A stretch of 10,822 nt of DNA from Polynucleobacter meluiroseus (GTDB taxonomy: Bacteria; Pseudomonadota; Gammaproteobacteria; Burkholderiales; Burkholderiaceae): contig CALQED020000020.1 of the NCBI GenBank assembly GCA_943329505.2, positions 1-10,822 of the forward strand, in the 5' to 3' direction. A model generated the notes under the pieces. It was not told where the DNA came from and did not search any database. It was given only the letters and a program-made list of their open reading frames with translations. Made by a program: the position numbers and the translations under genes. Positions 6,995 through 10,822 of this stretch are shown here, piece after piece (position 1 is the stretch's first letter; each line of letters begins with the position of its first letter).

Positions 6995-7747
6995 ATGCAT
7001 CCTGCCATTTCAATTAAAAATATTTCAAAACATTACGGCGCACTTCAAGCTCTCGACGATGTTTCTCTAGCAATTGAGCCTGGGGAATTTTTTGGGCTCT
7101 TGGGTCCGAACGGGGCAGGTAAGACAACCCTGATTTCAATTTTGGCTGGTTTGGTGCGGGCCGATAAAGGACATGCAGCTATTTTGGGTGCGGATGTTCA
7201 GGCTTCTTTTCGGAATGCACGTCGTATGTTGGGGGTTGTCCCCCAAGAGTTAGTCTTTGACCCCTTTTTTACCGTTCGTGAAACCTTGCGATTTCAGTCG
7301 GGCTACTTTGGTATCCGCAACAATGATGCTTGGATCGATGAGATCATGGCGCATTTGGATCTCACCGGAAAGGCCGATAGTAATATGCGCGCTTTATCCG
7401 GCGGCATGAAGCGTCGTGTATTGGTTGCACAGGCCCTAGTCCATCGTCCACCCGTTATTATTCTGGATGAACCCACAGCGGGCGTTGATGTCGAGTTGCG
7501 TCAGTCTTTATGGCAATTTATCAGCAGACTTAATCAGGATGGTCATACGATTGTGTTGACGACGCATTATCTTGAAGAGGCCGAGGCTTTGTGTCAGCGC
7601 ATTGCGATGCTCAAGCAAGGCAAGATTGTTGCATTAGATACAACTGCAAATTTACTGACGCGTTATGGCTCAGTCAAAAAAGATGGCGAGGGCAAGACAG
7701 ATCTCGAAGACGTTTTTGTCAATATTATGTCGGGAGGTGCTGTGTGA
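6995..7747 (+). CDS. ABC-2 type exporter ATP-binding protein (YadG-like)
   Basis: This is the ATPase half of an ABC-2 type exporter; the substrate is unknown. It has 250 residues. Walker A is GPNGAGKTT (37-45, K43), the Q-loop is Q84 (VVPQE), the signature is LSGGM at 134-138 followed by KRR, Walker B is IILDEP with D158 and E159, the D-loop is AGVD (162-165), and the switch histidine is H191. The C-terminal LEDVFVNIMSG is typical of DrrA/CcmA-like exporters. The whole resembles E. coli YadG but is shorter (YadG is about 308 residues). The in-frame TAG at 6980 makes the ATG at 6995 the only upstream start; its Shine-Dalgarno is weak (AGG at 6981). It starts four bases after mlaB, so it is probably in the mla transcript, and it overlaps the permease gene. 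Mla already has its own ATPase (mlaF), so this belongs to a second transporter. Confidence 0.9.
   Translation: MHPAISIKNISKHYGALQALDDVSLAIEPGEFFGLLGPNGAGKTTLISILAGLVRADKGHAAILGADVQASFRNARRMLGVVPQELVFDPFFTVRETLRFQSGYFGIRNNDAWIDEIMAHLDLTGKADSNMRALSGGMKRRVLVAQALVHRPPVIILDEPTAGVDVELRQSLWQFISRLNQDGHTIVLTTHYLEEAEALCQRIAMLKQGKIVALDTTANLLTRYGSVKKDGEGKTDLEDVFVNIMSGGAV
7732..7737 (+). promoter_or_regulatory. Ribosome binding site deciding the GTG start of the permease
   Basis: GGGAGG lies six bases before GTG at 7744, inside the end of the ATPase gene. It is the strongest Shine-Dalgarno in the window and, with the GTGA overlap, fixes the permease start. Confidence 0.85.
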
Positions 7748-8544
7748 GCAATACTGTCAATAAAGCCCTGAACAAGCCTATCCTCGAATATGGCAGCGGC
7801 TTTCCGACGCTGTTGCTGAAAGAGGTCAAGCGTTTTTATAAGGTAGCGTTTCAGACAGTAGCCGCTCCAGTATTGACAGCGATTCTTTACCTCATGATTT
7901 TTGGTCATGTATTGGATGGGAAAGAAGTCTATGGCCGTTTAAGTTATACCGCTTTTTTGATTCCAGGCTTAGTCATGATGAGCGTTTTACAAAATGCATT
8001 TGCAAATACTTCCTCATCATTAATCCAATCTAAAGTGACCGGCAATCTCGTTTTTGTATTGCTTGCCCCTCTAAGTCACTTTGAGTTCTATGCTGCGTAT
8101 ATCTTGGCTGCAGTCTTTCGCGGCATTGTGGTTGGTTTAGGCGTATTTCTAATCACGCTTTGGTTCGGATTGCCTGCATTGGAGCACCCACTCTGGATCT
8201 TGGCATTTGCTTTTTTAGGTGCAGCGATTTTGGGAAGCTTGGGCTTGATTGCTGGGATCTTGGCAGATAAATACGATCAGTTAGCTGCTTTTCAAAACTT
8301 CGTCATCATGCCGGCCACGATGTTATCTGGGGTTTTTTATTCAATTCATTCTTTACCGCCGGCTTGGCAGGTTGTGTCGCATTTCAACCCTTTCTTTTAC
8401 ACGATTGATGGGTTCAGATACGGATTCTTCGAAGTATCTGACGTGTCCCCGTGGAGTAGCTTAGCAATCGTGCTTAGTTTCTTCATAGTGGTTTCAGGGA
8501 TTACTTTGCGCTTATTGCAAAAGGGCTATAAGCTCCGACATTAA
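7744..8544 (+). CDS. ABC-2 type exporter permease (YadH-like)
   Basis: This is the membrane half of the exporter. I place the start at GTG 7744, giving 266 residues, because it overlaps the ATPase stop as GTGA and follows GGGAGG. The frame stays open back to ATG 7591, but that stretch runs through the conserved end of the ATPase gene out of frame and reads as unlikely protein. After a short cytoplasmic N-terminus there are about six hydrophobic segments, typical of ABC-2 permeases: near residues 38-56 (PVLTAILYLMIFG), 72-92, 118-145, 150-178, 190-208 and 236-255. Family wording close to YadH includes LIPGLVMMSVLQNAFAN, MLSGVFYSIHSLPP, and HFNPFFYTIDGFRYGF. The substrate is not shown by sequence. 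The partner ATPase lies directly upstream, and BolA-family ibaG follows 35 bases later. Confidence 0.9.
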   Translation: MSNTVNKALNKPILEYGSGFPTLLLKEVKRFYKVAFQTVAAPVLTAILYLMIFGHVLDGKEVYGRLSYTAFLIPGLVMMSVLQNAFANTSSSLIQSKVTGNLVFVLLAPLSHFEFYAAYILAAVFRGIVVGLGVFLITLWFGLPALEHPLWILAFAFLGAAILGSLGLIAGILADKYDQLAAFQNFVIMPATMLSGVFYSIHSLPPAWQVVSHFNPFFYTIDGFRYGFFEVSDVSPWSSLAIVLSFFIVVSGITLRLLQKGYKLRH

Positions 8545-8568
8545 TTATTTAGTGCTATTCGTTTTATT

Positions 8569-8574
8569 AGGAGA
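8569..8574 (+). promoter_or_regulatory. Ribosome binding site of ibaG
   Basis: AGGAGA lies five bases before the ATG at 8580, a strong Shine-Dalgarno in a 35-base gap. Independent initiation rather than coupling is likely for this gene. Confidence 0.75.
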
Positions 8575-8579
8575 AATAT

Positions 8580-8828
8580 ATGTTTCCAACCCCTGAGCAG
8601 ATTGAGGGCTATATTAAACAAGGCATCCAATGCACCCACATTCAAGTGGAGGGTGATGGACAACATTTTTATGCGACGATTGTGAGTCCTGACTTTGAAG
8701 GTAAGCGTCTCATACAGCGTCATCAATTGGTTTATAGCGCAATGGGGGACCGCATGAAAGCAGAGGTACATGCGTTATCGATAAAGGCTTTTACGCCTGA
8801 AGAATTTGCGCAGAATTCAGCGGCCTAG
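8580..8828 (+). CDS. ibaG: BolA family protein IbaG
   Basis: This is a small cytoplasmic BolA-family protein of 82 residues. BolA/IbaG proteins pair with monothiol glutaredoxins and can share a 2Fe-2S cluster with them; IbaG is linked to acid tolerance and envelope or iron-sulfur functions. Visible family features are VEGDGQHF (23-30), the loop QRHQLVY (46-52) and the conserved C-terminal segment HALSIKAFTPEEF, where H64 is the invariant cluster-ligand histidine. It is shorter than BolA proper (about 105 residues) and resembles E. coli IbaG (YrbA). Position just before murA matches E. coli mlaB-ibaG-murA, which is the main reason for choosing IbaG over BolA. C18 is a possible extra ligand, though cysteine there is not required in the family. 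Confidence 0.92.
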   Translation: MFPTPEQIEGYIKQGIQCTHIQVEGDGQHFYATIVSPDFEGKRLIQRHQLVYSAMGDRMKAEVHALSIKAFTPEEFAQNSAA

Positions 8829-8891
8829 TACAACAACGCAGAAGTTTGGCAAGCTTTAATAACATTACAAAGTTTTTACTGGAATTGTTTT

Positions 8892-10166
8892 ATGGATAAA
8901 TTACGAATGGTAGGCGGGACTCCACTTCAGGGTGAGGTCATCATTGCTGGCGCTAAGAATGCTGCCCTACCCATTCTGTGTGCTTGTTTATTGACTGATC
9001 AGCCAGTGGTCTTGCGTAATGTTCCAGACTTACAAGATGTGCGAACGATGTTGAAGCTCTTACAAGAAATTGGTGTAACTATTCAATTTCCCAATCCAAA
9101 GGATCGCAGTCATTTGGTATTGAGTGCAGCAGTGATTAAGAGTTCAGAAGCGACTTATGAGATGGTGAAAACCATGCGGGCCTCTATTTTGGTGCTTGGC
9201 CCACTTCTTGCCAGAATGCACAGCGCCAAGGTTTCCTTACCCGGAGGTTGTGCGATTGGTGCGCGCCCTGTAGATCAGCATATCAAAGGCTTAAAGGCAA
9301 TGGGCGCCACTATCAAGATTAAGAGTGGCTACATTCAAGCAGAAACGAAGCCACCAACAGATCGCCTAAAAGGCGCTTCAATTTTGACTGACATGATTAC
9401 CGTAACTGGTACAGAAAATTTACTGATGGCCGCCACATTAGCCTCAGGCACAACCGTTTTAGAAAATGCGGCACGTGAGCCAGAAGTAGGCGACCTCGCT
9501 GAATTACTGGTGAAGATGGGAGCAAAGATCTCTGGCATCGGGAGCGATCGCTTAGTGATTGAGGGTGTCGAGAAATTGCATGGCGCTGAGCATTCTGTGA
9601 TACCAGATCGTATTGAGGCCGGCACTTTTCTCTGTGCAGTAGCTGCTGCAGGCGGAGAAGTACTTGTGAAACATTGCCGTCCCGATACGCTCGATGCAGT
9701 GATGGTGAAACTGAAAGAAGCAGGCTTACAAATGGAGTTAGGCCCTGATTGGATTAAGGCTTCTATGCAAGGTCGTCCTAAAGCAGTGAGTTTTCGGACG
9801 TCAGAGTACCCCGCATTCCCTACGGATATGCAAGCCCAACTCATGGCAGTAAATGCAGTAGCTAGTGGCAACTCGACCATTACCGAGACTATTTTTGAGA
9901 ATCGTTTTATGCATGTTCAAGAGCTCAATCGCTTGGGTGCTGATATTGCAATCGAAGGCAATACCGCTATTGCACAGGGTGTAGAAAAGCTTTCTGGCGC
10001 CATTGTCATGGCGACCGACCTTCGCGCTTCTGCTAGCCTAGTCATTGCTGGACTTGCAGCCCAAGGCGAAACCCAGGTTGACCGGATTTACCACTTAGAT
10101 CGTGGATATGACCGCATGGAGCAGAAGTTGACCCTTTTGGGCGCTAACATTGAGCGAGTCAAGTAA
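8892..10166 (+). CDS. murA: UDP-N-acetylglucosamine 1-carboxyvinyltransferase MurA
   Basis: MurA transfers enolpyruvate from PEP to UDP-GlcNAc, the first committed cytoplasmic step of peptidoglycan synthesis and the target of fosfomycin. It has 424 residues (E. coli 419). The substrate-binding pair K22-N23 is in AGAKNAALP. The active-site cysteine is C120 in [14 protein letters not shown] (E. coli C115), so a fosfomycin-sensitive enzyme is expected rather than the Asp variant. The catalytic aspartate is D312 in FPTDMQAQ (E. coli D305), and R404 in DRGYDRME matches E. coli R397. Two inside-out alpha/beta domains fit the repeated GA-rich segments. The start has only a weak GGA at 8881-8883. The 63-base gap from ibaG contains no clear promoter or terminator. 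A long open frame antisense to it (9335-9880) is a shadow. It is followed by hisG after 31 bases. Confidence 0.98.
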   Translation: MDKLRMVGGTPLQGEVIIAGAKNAALPILCACLLTDQPVVLRNVPDLQDVRTMLKLLQEIGVTIQFPNPKDRSHLVLSAAVIKSSEATYEMVKTMRASILVLGPLLARMHSAKVSLPGGCAIGARPVDQHIKGLKAMGATIKIKSGYIQAETKPPTDRLKGASILTDMITVTGTENLLMAATLASGTTVLENAAREPEVGDLAELLVKMGAKISGIGSDRLVIEGVEKLHGAEHSVIPDRIEAGTFLCAVAAAGGEVLVKHCRPDTLDAVMVKLKEAGLQMELGPDWIKASMQGRPKAVSFRTSEYPAFPTDMQAQLMAVNAVASGNSTITETIFENRFMHVQELNRLGADIAIEGNTAIAQGVEKLSGAIVMATDLRASASLVIAGLAAQGETQVDRIYHLDRGYDRMEQKLTLLGANIERVK

Positions 10167-10197
10167 GGTAGAGCAATAACTGAGGGATAATTAAGTC

Positions 10198-10822
10198 ATG
10201 AAATTGACTTTAGCCCTCTCTAAAGGGCGCATCTTCGAAGAGACTGCAGAGATCCTATCTAAGGTCGGCATTGTGCCGAAAGAAGATCCTGAAAAGTCTC
10301 GCAAACTCATTATTGAGACATCTAACCCTGATGTGCGTTTGATTATTGTGCGCGCTTCGGATGTGCCAACCTATGTGCAATTTGGTGGTGCTGATTTTGG
10401 CGTAGCTGGCCTAGACGTATTGATGGAAAAAGGTACTGACGGCTTGTACGTGCCTTTTGATTTGAATATTGCCAAGTGCCGCATGTCTGTTGCAGTCCGC
10501 GAAGGCTTTGATTACGCTGCAGCAGTCAAACAAGGTTCGCGCTTAAAAGTAGCAACCAAGTATGTCAATTGTGCACGCGATCACTTTGCCAACAAAGGCG
10601 TACATATTGATACGATTCAGCTCTATGGTTCTATGGAGCTTGCTCCTTTGGTAGGCTTAGCAGATGCGATTGTGGATTTAGTGTCAACGGGAAATACGCT
10701 GAAGGCAAACGGTTTAGTTGAAGTTGAGCCCATTGCTGACATCAGTGCTCGGTTAGTAGTCAATCAAGCTTCCTACAAACGCAAGCGTGCACAGCTACAG
10801 CCCATTTTTGAGTTGTTGAAGT
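10198..10822 (+). CDS. hisG: ATP phosphoribosyltransferase, short form, 3' end cut by window
   Basis: HisG joins PRPP and ATP to give phosphoribosyl-ATP, the first step of histidine synthesis. From the ATG at 10198 a frame stays open for 208 codons to the last base of the window; no stop is reached. The N-terminus [15 protein letters not shown] and the segments [11 protein letters not shown] (65-75) and [10 protein letters not shown] (85-94) are typical. The PRPP-binding stretch is [18 protein letters not shown] (156-173). The sequence is near the usual end of the short form (about 205-220 residues) and reads PIFELLK at the edge, so few residues are probably missing; the regulatory C-terminal domain of the long form is not expected. 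Short-form HisG works with HisZ, which is not in this window. A GAGGG at 10182-10186 is a somewhat distant Shine-Dalgarno (11 bases). It probably opens a his operon, as in other Burkholderiales. Confidence 0.95.
   Translation, partial: MKLTLALSKGRIFEETAEILSKVGIVPKEDPEKSRKLIIETSNPDVRLIIVRASDVPTYVQFGGADFGVAGLDVLMEKGTDGLYVPFDLNIAKCRMSVAVREGFDYAAAVKQGSRLKVATKYVNCARDHFANKGVHIDTIQLYGSMELAPLVGLADAIVDLVSTGNTLKANGLVEVEPIADISARLVVNQASYKRKRAQLQPIFELLK

Noticed and set aside
8505..8530. Possible promoter before ibaG: TTGCGC followed by TATAAG
   Set aside because: The -35 matches only three of six positions and the spacer is 15 bases; it lies inside the permease coding region and is likely chance.
8829..8891. 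Possible promoter (TTGGCA) or A/T-rich terminator (CTTT...AAAG then T-run) before murA
   Set aside because: No -10 box stands at 16-18 bases from TTGGCA, and the stem is only four A/T-rich pairs, too weak for an intrinsic terminator.
9335..9880. A 181-codon open frame on the - strand inside murA
   Set aside because: It lies fully antisense to a well-conserved gene, its protein is Ser/Pro/Thr-rich low-complexity wording typical of shadow frames, and no ribosome binding site or family motif is seen.

Overview
The window looks like a core chromosomal segment of a betaproteobacterium of the order Burkholderiales. A moderately AT-leaning genus such as Polynucleobacter would fit. This is inferred from gene order (gltB-gltD, a complete mla cluster, an ABC-2 exporter pair, ibaG/bolA, murA, short-form hisG), from protein wording and from base composition judged by eye; no search was run. 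All twelve genes lie on the + strand and are packed head to tail. The longest gap without a gene is 88 bases (5987-6074), so there is no large non-coding region. I see no tRNA or rRNA gene, insertion sequence, CRISPR array, phage gene or broken gene.

Layout: (1) 1-3077 holds the 3' part of gltB (its 5' end is outside the window) and complete gltD, the two subunits of NADPH-dependent glutamate synthase. (2) 3088-6990 holds a full maintenance-of-lipid-asymmetry set in the order mlaF-mlaE-mlaD-mlaA-mlaC-mlaB: inner-membrane ATPase, permease, MCE substrate-binding subunit, outer-membrane lipoprotein, periplasmic lipid carrier and cytoplasmic STAS subunit. (3) 6995-8544 holds an ATPase and permease resembling the poorly characterised YadG/YadH ABC-2 exporter. 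(4) 8580-10166 holds ibaG (BolA family) and murA, which starts peptidoglycan synthesis. (5) 10198 to the window end holds hisG in its short form, cut by the window edge before its stop codon; it probably opens a histidine operon.

The backbone mlaF-E-D-C-B-ibaG-murA matches the E. coli yrb/mla-murA cluster. Relative to that order, two insertions are visible here: mlaA between mlaD and mlaC, and the exporter pair between mlaB and ibaG. The genes are tightly coupled: mlaF/mlaE overlap as ATGA, mlaD/mlaA as TAATG and the exporter pair as GTGA. Only ten bases separate gltD from mlaF, and a perfect 7-bp inverted repeat spans that junction. No convincing promoter or intrinsic terminator was found, so read-through from gltBD into the envelope genes is possible.

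This is mostly well-understood housekeeping DNA. I did not find a clearly new biological system. The items most worth a second look are the exporter pair inside the Mla-MurA cluster and the hairpin at the gltD/mlaF junction.
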